From: Haloplanus sp.
Lineage (GTDB): Archaea; Halobacteriota; Halobacteria; Halobacteriales; Haloferacaceae
Assembly: GCF_028275055.1 (NCBI RefSeq)
Contig: NZ_JAQCNJ010000055.1
Location: 1 to 41,507 of the forward strand
DNA length: 41,507 nt
Reading direction: 5' to 3'
Numbering within the stretch: position 1 is the stretch's first letter; every line of letters starts with the position of its first letter. Position numbers and translations under genes: made by a program. The notes below the pieces were generated by a model, which saw nothing but the letters and a program-made list of their open reading frames with translations, was not told the DNA's origin and ran no database searches. Shown here one piece after another: positions 16,845 through 24,303 of this stretch.

Positions 16845-17165
16845 TTACTGCTGATACCGACGGTCGTCGTCGCGGTCGACCTGCGACCCACCGCTCCCCA
16901 TCTCGTCGTAGGTCATCCCGGAGAGATACTCGTCGTACGTAACATCGTACCCCTGCCGGAGGTAGAAATCGAGGTCGCCGGTGTCGACCGTCGACCGATA
17001 CAGGGAGTGAATCGCCCGTCGAACGAGTTCGTCCGGGTCACCGCCGCCGGCCGCGAGCAACATCGCCAGTTCGTTTCGCGTCTCCCGGTCGAGGTCGATG
17101 GCGAGCGACTCGCCGAGATCACCGTAGATGGTTCGTACGTCCGCGTTCAGGTCGTCGAGGCTCAT
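16845..17165 (-). CDS. Conserved haloarchaeal hypothetical protein
   Basis: The protein has 106 residues. It is acidic and helical, starting MSLDDLNADVRTIYGDLGES, with the ordered pattern RETRNELAMLLAAGGGDPDELVRRAIHSLY followed by YLRQGYDVTYDEYLSGMTYDEM. There is no membrane segment, cysteine or recognised motif. The ATG at 17165 lies about 27 bases from a GGTATTCC element, and the longer upstream frame has no support. The Tyr-rich YDVTYDEYLSGMTYDEM repeat may form an interaction surface. I do not know its function. It is divergent from mutY. Confidence 0.65.
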   Translation of the reverse strand: MSLDDLNADVRTIYGDLGESLAIDLDRETRNELAMLLAAGGGDPDELVRRAIHSLYRSTVDTGDLDFYLRQGYDVTYDEYLSGMTYDEMGSGGSQVDRDDDRRYQQ

Positions 17166-17270
17166 GTCCGCACAAGACGCGGGCGTGGAATACCGCTTTC
17201 GGCTCGGTCGGCCGGTTCGGTCGTGGTCCCGACCACCACCCCTAAGCGACCACGTCGCTAGCCACCGATA

Positions 17271-18221
17271 ATGAGCAACGGCGAGAGCGACGAGAACGCG
17301 AACGCCGCCCGTCTCGACGCCGCGGTCGACGTCGATACCGTCCGCACGGCGCTCGTCGAGTGGTACGAGGCCGGCCACCGCGAGTTCCCGTGGCGACAGA
17401 CCAGCGACCCCTACGAGGTTCTCGTGTCCGAGGTGATGAGCCAGCAGACCCAGCTCGACCGTGTCGTCGAGGCGTGGCAGGCGTTTCTCGACCGTTGGCC
17501 GACCGTCGACGCCCTGGCGGCGGCCGACCGGAGCGAGGTGGTGTCGTTCTGGACCGACCACCGACTCGGCTACAACAACCGTGCGCGCTACCTCCACGAG
17601 GCCGCCGAGCAGGTGGTCGGGGAGTTCGACGGCGAGTTCCCGAAAACGCCAGAGGGGCTACAGAAGCTGATGGGCGTCGGTCCATACACCGGCAACGCCG
17701 TGGCGAGTTTCGCGTTCAACGCCGGCGGCGCCGTCGTCGACACCAACGTCAAGCGGGTGTTACACCGCGCTTTCGGCGTTCCCGACGACGAGAACGCGTT
17801 CGAACGCGCCGCGACCCACCTCATGCCGGAGGGCGAATCGCGTGTCTGGAACAACGCGATCATGGAGCTTGGAGGAGTGGCCTGTCGGGGGACGCCTCGT
17901 TGCGACGAGAACGGGTGTCCGTGGCGGGGGTGGTGTGAGGCCTATCGAACGGGCGATTTCACCGCTCCCGACGTGCCGACCCAACCGGAGTTCGAGGGGA
18001 GCCACAGACAGTTTCGCGGCCGGATCGTCCGGGTTCTGGGGAACCACGACACGCTGGCGCTCGACGACCTGGGCCCGCGGGTCAGGGTCGACTACGCGCC
18101 CGATGGCGACCACGGACGGACGTGGCTCCGGAGCCTGTTGGAGGATCTACGGGACGATGGGCTGGTTGAACTGGTCGACGATGGGACCGGAGACGCGGTC
18201 GTCGCGCGGCTCCAACGGTGA
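17271..18221 (+). CDS. mutY: A/G-specific adenine DNA glycosylase
   Basis: The protein has 316 residues. It removes adenine mispaired with 8-oxoguanine. The catalytic Glu is in SEVMSQQTQLDRV, the helix-hairpin-helix is LMGVGPYTGNAVASFAF, and the conserved Asp lies 14 residues on in VVDTNVKRV. Four Cys for a [4Fe-4S] cluster follow, with spacing C-x5-C-x4-C-x5-C (ACRGTPRC, then NGCPWRGWC). This differs from the common C-x6-C-x2-C-x5-C. The C-terminal about 100 residues do not look like the bacterial NUDIX-type domain and may be a winged helix. CCCCTAAG at 17240-17247 is a weak promoter for a leaderless ATG at 17271. Confidence 0.92.
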   Translation: MSNGESDENANAARLDAAVDVDTVRTALVEWYEAGHREFPWRQTSDPYEVLVSEVMSQQTQLDRVVEAWQAFLDRWPTVDALAAADRSEVVSFWTDHRLGYNNRARYLHEAAEQVVGEFDGEFPKTPEGLQKLMGVGPYTGNAVASFAFNAGGAVVDTNVKRVLHRAFGVPDDENAFERAATHLMPEGESRVWNNAIMELGGVACRGTPRCDENGCPWRGWCEAYRTGDFTAPDVPTQPEFEGSHRQFRGRIVRVLGNHDTLALDDLGPRVRVDYAPDGDHGRTWLRSLLEDLRDDGLVELVDDGTGDAVVARLQR

Positions 18222-18263
18222 GATCCGCCGAGGATTTATTCTCCTCCCACGCGGCGTGAGAGT

Positions 18264-18665
18264 ATGCGCATGGAACTTCGCGTGTGTAAGCTCTGCCACG
18301 ATGGCGAACACGGTAACGAACACAAGACCGCCGTGACACAGGATATGGTCCGGTGTGCGCGCCGCATCCGGGAGTATAAGGATCTCATCGGTCTCGGCGA
18401 ACTCCACATCACGATGGTTACGGAGGGCGAACCCGGCGGCGCCGAGGCTCTTCCGGTGATCGTCGCGGGCATCGAACAGGACCAAATCTCGTTGTCGGAC
18501 ACGCAACTGGTGATGGAAGACGAGGACGGCAACTTTCTGGTCTACCCCGAACCGAAGGATATTCTCGAGGTGCTCACGCGCAACATCGACCAGATGAGCG
18601 AACAGACCAGACAGGACGTGACGGTCGAACTCTCCTCACAAGGCGCGGAACTGCTGTCCGGATAA
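18264..18665 (+). CDS. Small CxxC protein of unknown function
   Basis: The protein has 133 residues and I do not recognise a family. It begins MRMELRVCKLCHDGEHGNEH, an N-terminal CxxCH plus further His residues that could bind a metal. A mixed alpha/beta region follows (LGELHITMVTEGEP, LPVIVAGIEQDQISL) and a helical acidic C-terminus (DILEVLTRNIDQMSEQTRQD). It has no signal peptide, so the CxxCH is unlikely to carry heme c. TTTATT at 18234-18239 is about 27 bases upstream, fitting a leaderless start at 18264. It converges with the formate dehydrogenase operon, ending 21 bases from the cytochrome b stop. Confidence 0.68.
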   Translation: MRMELRVCKLCHDGEHGNEHKTAVTQDMVRCARRIREYKDLIGLGELHITMVTEGEPGGAEALPVIVAGIEQDQISLSDTQLVMEDEDGNFLVYPEPKDILEVLTRNIDQMSEQTRQDVTVELSSQGAELLSG

Positions 18666-18686
18666 AAACGCCGTTCGCGACGGCGG

Positions 18687-19676
18687 TTAGTCGTCGTCGG
18701 GTTGTCCGCCGTCGGCCGCGGTCGGCTGCTGGCGCTCCTTCTCCAGTCGGCGCTCCCACCGCACCCGCAGGAGGTTGCCGTACATCGAAAGAACGAGGCC
18801 AACGAAAAGCACGAAGATGCCCGCGTTGATCCCAATGGTGAGCAGGAGGTTCTCCGGCCCACCACCGATCGAAATCTCCCGAGGAACGGGGTAGCCTTCG
18901 TCGAAGATGGAACCGATCATGACGCTCGTGATCCCGACGACGGTCAGAATCCCCATGACCGAGCTCACCGCCCGCCACGAGGGCGAGAGCGTGAGGTCCT
19001 CGATTCCCCCATCGGCGTGGGTTTCGGGAATCAACTCACGCGGGATGTACGCCTTCGGCTCGACCGGGTAGAACGCGGGGTGGAGCCCGTGTTCGAAGAT
19101 GTGGAGCATAACTCCCATCAGCATGACGACACCGAGCAGGCCGTGAAAGACCACGAACCCCATCGCCGCGGTCTTGGTGCCGAAGTACTGCATCAGGCCG
19201 GTCTTGCTCCAGATGAGCAGACCGCTGACCGTCAGCAGGAACAGTTCGGCGGCGAAGATGAACACGACACCCTTGCCGATGTAGGACAGCAGGGGGATCT
19301 CGTCGGGGTCACCGCCGGCGAACTGCTTTGCGTTGGGGTGACGTTCGTCCGCGCGACCAAGCGCGAACTGCACGTCCTGAATGAACGCCACGAAGTCCTT
19401 GGGGCTGGGGATGATCTCACGGAAGTTGCTCCGTCCCGTGTCGGTCGTGATCATGAGCGTCATCCAGAAGCCGATGAGCGCGATCAGACCGAACCCGGCG
19501 GCCCGGTGGAGCGCCGTGACGCTCTGTGGGCCACCCAACAGCGACAGCATCCACCAGAGTTCGTCGTTGAACGTGAGGCTGTATCCCGTGAAAAACAGGA
19601 TGAACACGTCGAGTCCCAGCAACGAGTGGAACGTCGTTGTGACGCGGGTGAACTTGCCGTGATCCAGACTAGTCAT
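18687..19676 (-). CDS. Formate dehydrogenase cytochrome b (gamma) subunit
   Basis: The protein has 329 residues and belongs to the FdnI/FdoI-like di-heme cytochrome b proteins. Four to five membrane helices are visible. Candidate heme ligands match the E. coli FdnI pattern: H17 (FHSLLG), H57 (ALHRAAG) and a pair 14 residues apart, H178 and H192 (VFHGLLG, MLHIFEHG). It anchors the exported complex and passes electrons to the quinone pool. The ATG 19676 sits inside the last codons of the preceding gene (an 8-base overlap, ATGACTAG), indicating coupled translation. Both soluble ends and the C-terminal tail are acidic. It is the last gene of the operon. Confidence 0.88.
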   Translation of the reverse strand: MTSLDHGKFTRVTTTFHSLLGLDVFILFFTGYSLTFNDELWWMLSLLGGPQSVTALHRAAGFGLIALIGFWMTLMITTDTGRSNFREIIPSPKDFVAFIQDVQFALGRADERHPNAKQFAGGDPDEIPLLSYIGKGVVFIFAAELFLLTVSGLLIWSKTGLMQYFGTKTAAMGFVVFHGLLGVVMLMGVMLHIFEHGLHPAFYPVEPKAYIPRELIPETHADGGIEDLTLSPSWRAVSSVMGILTVVGITSVMIGSIFDEGYPVPREISIGGGPENLLLTIGINAGIFVLFVGLVLSMYGNLLRVRWERRLEKERQQPTAADGGQPDDD

Positions 19677-20052
19677 CGGTCTCACCCCCGTCGGTCGCGA
19701 CGGCCTCAGCGGTCCGCTCGCCGGGCTGTTTCATCCGCGTGGCGAGGCGGCGGAACGCCGCCCAGTGAATAAACACCATCAGGAGGATGAACACGCCCAT
19801 CAACACGTCCACGGCGTGGATGAGTGCAACGAGGAAGTCGAGCCACGGAACCGTGTTCCCGACGACCCAGTCGGTGCCGATCCCGCCGCCGGCGACCGTC
19901 GGGTTGACCCGGAACAGGCCCTCGTAGAAGACCGCCGTTCCGGCGGCCCACCAGACGGACCCCACCGCGAGTGCGAGACCGGCGATGGCGCTGAAGATCA
20001 CCGACACTTTGCTGTAACCGCTGGTTTCGGGAAGGTCGTCCTGATAACTCAT
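19669..20052 (-). CDS. Extra small membrane subunit of the formate dehydrogenase operon
   Basis: The protein has 127 residues and two predicted membrane helices (about 18-44 and 74-100) joined by a Gly-rich extracellular or cytoplasmic loop. The second helix carries His at both ends, 17 residues apart (ALIHAVDV and VFIHWAAF). It has no counterpart in the three-subunit bacterial FDH-N complex that I can name. Its ATG follows the ferredoxin-subunit stop by one base, and its own stop overlaps the cytochrome b start by 8 bases, so it is tightly coupled to both. Likely roles are quinone-site support, extra heme binding or assembly; all are inference. Confidence 0.78.
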   Translation of the reverse strand: MSYQDDLPETSGYSKVSVIFSAIAGLALAVGSVWWAAGTAVFYEGLFRVNPTVAGGGIGTDWVVGNTVPWLDFLVALIHAVDVLMGVFILLMVFIHWAAFRRLATRMKQPGERTAEAVATDGGETDD

Positions 20053-20053
20053 C

Positions 20054-20716
20054 TCAGAACACCTGCGCCTCCTCCTCGCCGAAGATGATTTCCATGGCGA
20101 CATCGTTGAAGAACGTGCCGCTGTCCCGCCGTTCCAGTTCCGCGGAAATCTCCGCGGCGTCGCCGACGAGAATGGCGTCGGTCGCGCACTCCTCGGCACA
20201 CGCCGGTCCCTTGCCGACGTCCTGGCGCTCCTCGCACATGGTACACTTGTCCATGTTGCCGCCGCCGCCGAACAACTGGGCGGCGCCGTCGTCGGATTCG
20301 GGGAACTGGGGCGCGCCGAACGGACACGCCGACAGGCAGTACTGACAGCCGACACAGAGGTCGTCGCGCACCTGCACGAAGCCGTCTTCCTTCTGGATCA
20401 GCGAGTCCGTCGGACAGACCGACACACACGGGGCGTTCTCGCAGTGATAGCACTGCATCGGGACGGCCGTCTCACCCGGAGACTCCCCCTGTTCGAGGGC
20501 GCGGGCGCTGTGGGCGTTGAGTCCGTCGGCCCCCTCCTGGCCCTCCATCATCGTCGAGATGCTGATCCGTTGCTCGTCGGGCGCCGAGTCCCACGTCCGC
20601 TTGCAGGCGACGACACAGCCGCCACAATCGATACAGGCCTCGACGTCCGGGAAGATGCGGGCGTCCTCGCCGGTGCTCATGACGCCCTGCTGCATTATTT
20701 CTTTGTTGCTTGACAT
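20054..20716 (-). CDS. fdhB: Formate dehydrogenase iron-sulfur (beta) subunit
   Basis: The protein has 220 residues and four ferredoxin-type cysteine groups: CIDCGGCVVACKRTW, CYHCENAPCVSVCP, CVGCQYCLSACP and CTMCEERQD...CAEECATDAI. This is the four [4Fe-4S] cluster layout of FdnH/DmsB-like electron-transfer subunits. It wires the molybdopterin subunit to the cytochrome b. It has no signal peptide, so it should be exported bound to the Tat-signalled catalytic subunit. Unlike bacterial FdnH it lacks a C-terminal membrane helix, which may explain the additional small membrane subunit next to it. The gap to the catalytic gene is 10 bases. Confidence 0.92.
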   Translation of the reverse strand: MSSNKEIMQQGVMSTGEDARIFPDVEACIDCGGCVVACKRTWDSAPDEQRISISTMMEGQEGADGLNAHSARALEQGESPGETAVPMQCYHCENAPCVSVCPTDSLIQKEDGFVQVRDDLCVGCQYCLSACPFGAPQFPESDDGAAQLFGGGGNMDKCTMCEERQDVGKGPACAEECATDAILVGDAAEISAELERRDSGTFFNDVAMEIIFGEEEAQVF

Positions 20717-20726
20717 TTTTGATCAC

Positions 20727-23700
20727 CTACTGGACGGTGCTCCCGTCCCGGACGTCGAAGTCTTTCTGAAGTCCGATGTCGTTGCGGTCCTGTGGGAACT
20801 CGAGGTCGACGTCCATGTTGAGTTCCTCGAGTAGACTCTGGGTGGCAGGACGGACCGAAACCATCGATACCTTTGTCTCCTGCATCTGCGTTTCGACGTC
20901 GTAGCCACGCGACGTGATGGCGTTGACCGAGTCTCCGATGGCGTACGGCACCATTCCGTCGGGGTATTTGTCCTCCAGACTCTGGCCTTTGAACACGCCA
21001 CCCCAGTGGTACGGCAGGAACGTTTCCTCGTCGTACGGCCGATCGGTCACCCGTGCTTTCACGAGAATGGATCCGCGGTCGGTCGAGGAAATCACGACCA
21101 GATCACCGCCGTCGACGCCGAGTTCCTCCGCCTTGTTCGGCGTGATTTCGGCGTACATGTGCGGTTGGAGGTCGGCGTTGTGGATGTTGCTCCGGGTCTC
21201 CGAGCCACCGCCCTGGTGTTCGACCTGTCGGCCGCTCGTCATTATCGTGTCGAGCGTCGGGCCGTCGTTGTCGGCGTGGATGGTCTGCATCGCCCGCTCC
21301 TGTTCCACGGCGTTGTTCTGGTCGAGGCGGTAGAAGTTGCGCTGTTGGCCGTTGGCCGGCCACTCCTCGACGAGGTCCGGGCGCGGACTCTCGAGCGGTT
21401 CACGGTGAACCGGCACCGTATCGAGGAAGTTCCAGACCACCCCACGCGCCCGACCGCGCCCCGTCGGCGCGTCGGGTTGGTTGTAGTCGTACTGCTCGTA
21501 GAACGACGGATCGATGTTCTGTGTCTCCGAGAGATACTGATCGAACTCGGGAACCCCGGTGTCCGGCTCGTTGATCGCCTGTGCGGCGGTGTACACCGAC
21601 CGCTGGTTGTCGAGTGCGTGCTGTTGTGGGATGGTGAGCTCGTCGGACTGGGTCTCCTGTGTCGGGTCGATCAGACTTTTTGGCGGGGTCGTCTTCCAGC
21701 CGGGATACTCCGGAATGCCGTGGATCATCCCGTCGCTCGCGGTGTCGGCCGTGGACGCCCAATCGGGGTTGTACGGTGCCCGCGTCATATCGAGGGCGTC
21801 ATCGACGCTGTCGTACCGGTCACCGACAGCGTCGACCGTGTTCTGGAGCGGATACTCCTCGTCCGTGTTCATCTCCGCCCACTCCTCGGGGCTCGGGGCT
21901 CTGGTACCCCAGCGGGTCCGGAAGTCCTGTCCCCCGTTGTTGGGGTTTTTGTCGTCGTTCCAGATGATCGGCGTTCCGGGGTGGCCCTCCCCCCAACACG
22001 GCCACGGGAGCCCCCAGTACTCGCCTTCGACCGGCGTCCCCTCGGCGGCCTGAAGATTCTCGTGGGAGAACGCGTAGTCGTACTCGATGTGTTGCTGGAG
22101 GCGTTCCGGTGTCTGCCGGTAGCCGATGGTGTTCGTCCCGAGGTTGAACTCCCGGATGACGTTCTCGTAGGTTGATTTCCCGTTGTAGATTTCGGGGCCG
22201 GTCCCCCAGTCGAAGTGCTCGCCAAAGCCGAGCGAGTCGGCCAACTCCTGCATGATCTGCAGGTCGGGACGGGAGTTGTGCGACGGCGGCTTGACCGGTT
22301 CGGACCACTGGATGGAACGGTGGGAGTTCGTCAGCGAGCGGTAGTGCTCGTACTGGCTGGAAGCCGGCAGGAGCAGTACCGGCGGTCCCTCCTCGAAGTC
22401 GGGGAGAACGCTCGCCACCGACGGGAACACGTCGACGACCACCAACAGGTCGATGTTCTCCATCCCTTCTTTCATCTGTTCCATCTCGCTGATAGAGTTG
22501 GAGGAGTGGCCCCAGAAGACCGCGATCTTCACCTGGTCGGGCTGGTAGACCGGCGTCTCCTGCATCCGGTCTTCCTGGTCGAGGGCACCCTCGAACCAGC
22601 GTGCGACCGTCAGCCCGTTCTGGAACATCATCGAGTTCGGCGCAGGGTTCTCCGGTCCGAACGTTCCCTCGTAGCTACTCGTCGGAAGCGAGTCAGGGCT
22701 CTCCACGTCGTTCGCACGGACGTACTTCTCCGGTGGCATCACCTCGAACCGGTCGTACATGTCCTCGAACGATGTCGAGCCGCTGGTGTAGGGGTTCTTG
22801 TCCCAGATGTCCGCCCACCACGACCAGCCACCGGGTGACAGCCCGTAGTACCCCGGCAGGATGTGGCTCGCAACGGCGAGGTCGGTCGCTCCTTGCACGT
22901 TGGCGTGGCCACGCATGACCTGCAGGCCACCGCCGCTCCGGGCCGCGCTCCCCGACGCGAGGCTCGCGGCGGCGTAGGAACGGATGTTCTGGGTGCCGTT
23001 GTTGTGCTGGGTGCCGCCCATCGCCCACTCGATCTGGATGTTGGGGCGGTGCTCGTCGAACAGTTCGGCGAGGCGCTCGATCTCCTCAACCGAAAGCCAC
23101 GTGATGTCCGCGACGGTCTCCTTGTCGTACTTGTCGAGTTCGGCGTCGATGTCCTCCCAACCCTGAACGCGGTCCGAAAGCATGTTCTGCCCGGTGTCGT
23201 CCGCGTCGGGGTCGAGTGCGAGGCCGTACTCGTCGCGGAGTTCCTTGATAATGCCCATCATAATGGCCACGTCGGTTCCCGGCCGGAACCGCATGAACTC
23301 GTCGGCGTGGGCCGCGGTCTTTGTGAACCGCGGGTCCATGACGAGCATGTGGCCACCGCGTTTCTGCCCTTCGAGAATATGCTGCATCGCGATGGGGTGG
23401 GCTTCGGCGGGGTTCTGCCCGATGACGACCAGCAGGTCGTACTGGCGGTAGTCCTGCAGCGTGTTCGTCATGGCGCCGTAGCCCCACGTGTTCGCGAGGC
23501 CGGCAACGGTTGTCGAGTGACAGATCCGAGCCTGGTGGTCGACGTTGTTCGTGCCCATAAACGCCGCGAGCTTCCGGATGGCGTAGGACTCCTCGTTCGA
23601 GTGGTGGGCGCTCCCGAGAAGCATGACGCTCTCGCGGCTGGCTTCCTCGTCAACGTCGACGGACTCCGACGGCGAGACGTCGGAGTCCGGCCACAGCGCC

Positions 23701-24110
23701 TGGATATCGGTCGACAGCCGGTCGTAGGCGGTGTCCCACGACAGCTTCCGCCACGCGCCGTTCTCCCGGATCATCGGGTGTCGGAGCCGCTTCTCCGAGT
23801 GTTCGGTCTCGTAGATGCCGGCGCCCTTCGAACAGAGCGACCCCTGATTGATCGGGTTCTCCTCCCATGGCTCCATTCCGGCGAACGAGTCACCGACACG
23901 CTCGCCGTGGAAGCCACAACCGACCGAACAGTAGTTGCAGATGGTCTTCGTCAACTCGCCTTCCGTATCGGCAGCCGACACCTCCTCATCACCGGACTGT
24001 GCAAGTGCCTGCCCCGCACCGCCGCCACCGAGGGCGACGGCACCGGCAAGCGCGCTCGCCTTCATGAACGAGCGCCTGTCTAAGTCTATCGAAACTGGTT
24101 CAGTGCTCAT
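20727..24110 (-). CDS. fdhA: Exported formate dehydrogenase catalytic (alpha) subunit, cysteine type
   Basis: The protein has 1127 residues. A twin-arginine signal (DRRSFMKASALAGAVAL, residues 11-27) directs folded export. The N-terminal [4Fe-4S] site has C58, C61, C65 and C93, with K95 after it. The molybdenum/tungsten ligand is Cys at 197 followed by H198 (ARICHSTTVAG), where E. coli FdnG has Sec196-His197, so it is a selenium-free formate dehydrogenase. GYGAMTN and GQNPAEAHPIAMQH are pterin-site motifs, and the C-terminal domain (about 950-1100) is the molydopterin dinucleotide-binding type. It oxidises formate outside the membrane and feeds electrons to FdhB and cytochrome b. It leads the four-gene operon. 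Confidence 0.92.
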   Translation of the reverse strand: MSTEPVSIDLDRRSFMKASALAGAVALGGGGAGQALAQSGDEEVSAADTEGELTKTICNYCSVGCGFHGERVGDSFAGMEPWEENPINQGSLCSKGAGIYETEHSEKRLRHPMIRENGAWRKLSWDTAYDRLSTDIQALWPDSDVSPSESVDVDEEASRESVMLLGSAHHSNEESYAIRKLAAFMGTNNVDHQARICHSTTVAGLANTWGYGAMTNTLQDYRQYDLLVVIGQNPAEAHPIAMQHILEGQKRGGHMLVMDPRFTKTAAHADEFMRFRPGTDVAIMMGIIKELRDEYGLALDPDADDTGQNMLSDRVQGWEDIDAELDKYDKETVADITWLSVEEIERLAELFDEHRPNIQIEWAMGGTQHNNGTQNIRSYAAASLASGSAARSGGGLQVMRGHANVQGATDLAVASHILPGYYGLSPGGWSWWADIWDKNPYTSGSTSFEDMYDRFEVMPPEKYVRANDVESPDSLPTSSYEGTFGPENPAPNSMMFQNGLTVARWFEGALDQEDRMQETPVYQPDQVKIAVFWGHSSNSISEMEQMKEGMENIDLLVVVDVFPSVASVLPDFEEGPPVLLLPASSQYEHYRSLTNSHRSIQWSEPVKPPSHNSRPDLQIMQELADSLGFGEHFDWGTGPEIYNGKSTYENVIREFNLGTNTIGYRQTPERLQQHIEYDYAFSHENLQAAEGTPVEGEYWGLPWPCWGEGHPGTPIIWNDDKNPNNGGQDFRTRWGTRAPSPEEWAEMNTDEEYPLQNTVDAVGDRYDSVDDALDMTRAPYNPDWASTADTASDGMIHGIPEYPGWKTTPPKSLIDPTQETQSDELTIPQQHALDNQRSVYTAAQAINEPDTGVPEFDQYLSETQNIDPSFYEQYDYNQPDAPTGRGRARGVVWNFLDTVPVHREPLESPRPDLVEEWPANGQQRNFYRLDQNNAVEQERAMQTIHADNDGPTLDTIMTSGRQVEHQGGGSETRSNIHNADLQPHMYAEITPNKAEELGVDGGDLVVISSTDRGSILVKARVTDRPYDEETFLPYHWGGVFKGQSLEDKYPDGMVPYAIGDSVNAITSRGYDVETQMQETKVSMVSVRPATQSLLEELNMDVDLEFPQDRNDIGLQKDFDVRDGSTVQ

Positions 24111-24174
24111 GGTGTGTGGTCCCGTTGTGTGCGCGTGCCAGCATCGTCACGCACATGCTCCCATGCATTATGTT

Positions 24175-24195
24175 CACATTATATAAATTAATGTG
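24175..24195. promoter_or_regulatory. Inverted repeat enclosing the TATA box of the formate dehydrogenase operon
   Basis: CACATTA, seven bases (TATAAAT), then TAATGTG form perfect 7-base inverted arms around the AT-rich core promoter read on the minus strand (TTTATATAA, about 24179-24187). A protein bound here would cover the TATA box. The predicted transcript would start near 24155, about 45 bases before the ATG at 24110. Confidence 0.5.
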
Positions 24196-24212
24196 TTTAG
24201 GTTGACCTAAAC
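24195..24212. promoter_or_regulatory. DtxR-like palindromic operator candidate
   Basis: GTTTAGGTTGACCTAAAC has perfect 8-base arms around a TG centre. The core TTAGGTTGACCTAA matches 12 of 14 bases of the TTAGGTTAGCCTAA half of the DtxR-family operator consensus known from bacteria; haloarchaea also have DtxR-family metal regulators. It abuts the TATA-enclosing inverted repeat and lies between divergent redox genes. Confidence 0.5.
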
Positions 24213-24269
24213 CAACCACTATCAGGTAGGTTCTCGGAATATCGAAATCGAAAGCGACTAGCACGCAGC

Positions 24270-24280
24270 AAATGTTATAC
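24270..24280 (+). promoter_or_regulatory. Box A promoter of the HdrA/MvhD-like gene
   Basis: AATGTTATAC lies about 28 bases before the ATG at 24304. This spacing supports that start over the ATG at 24283, which would be too close to the element. Confidence 0.45.
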
Positions 24281-24303
24281 CGATGGTGCTGTTTAGCCGG
24301 GGT

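Noticed and set aside
18285-18302. CxxCH motif (CKLCH) suggesting a c-type cytochrome
   Set aside because: The protein has no signal peptide or membrane segment, and c-type heme attachment occurs outside the cytoplasmic membrane. A metal site is more likely.
23520-23522. Possible selenocysteine site in the formate dehydrogenase
   Set aside because: The codon at the Mo/W ligand position is TGT (Cys197), and there is no in-frame TGA.
24241-24282. NarO-like site (CGAA-N4-TTCG) for anaerobic control upstream of the HdrA/MvhD-like gene
   Set aside because: CGAA occurs twice but no correctly spaced TTCG partner is present.
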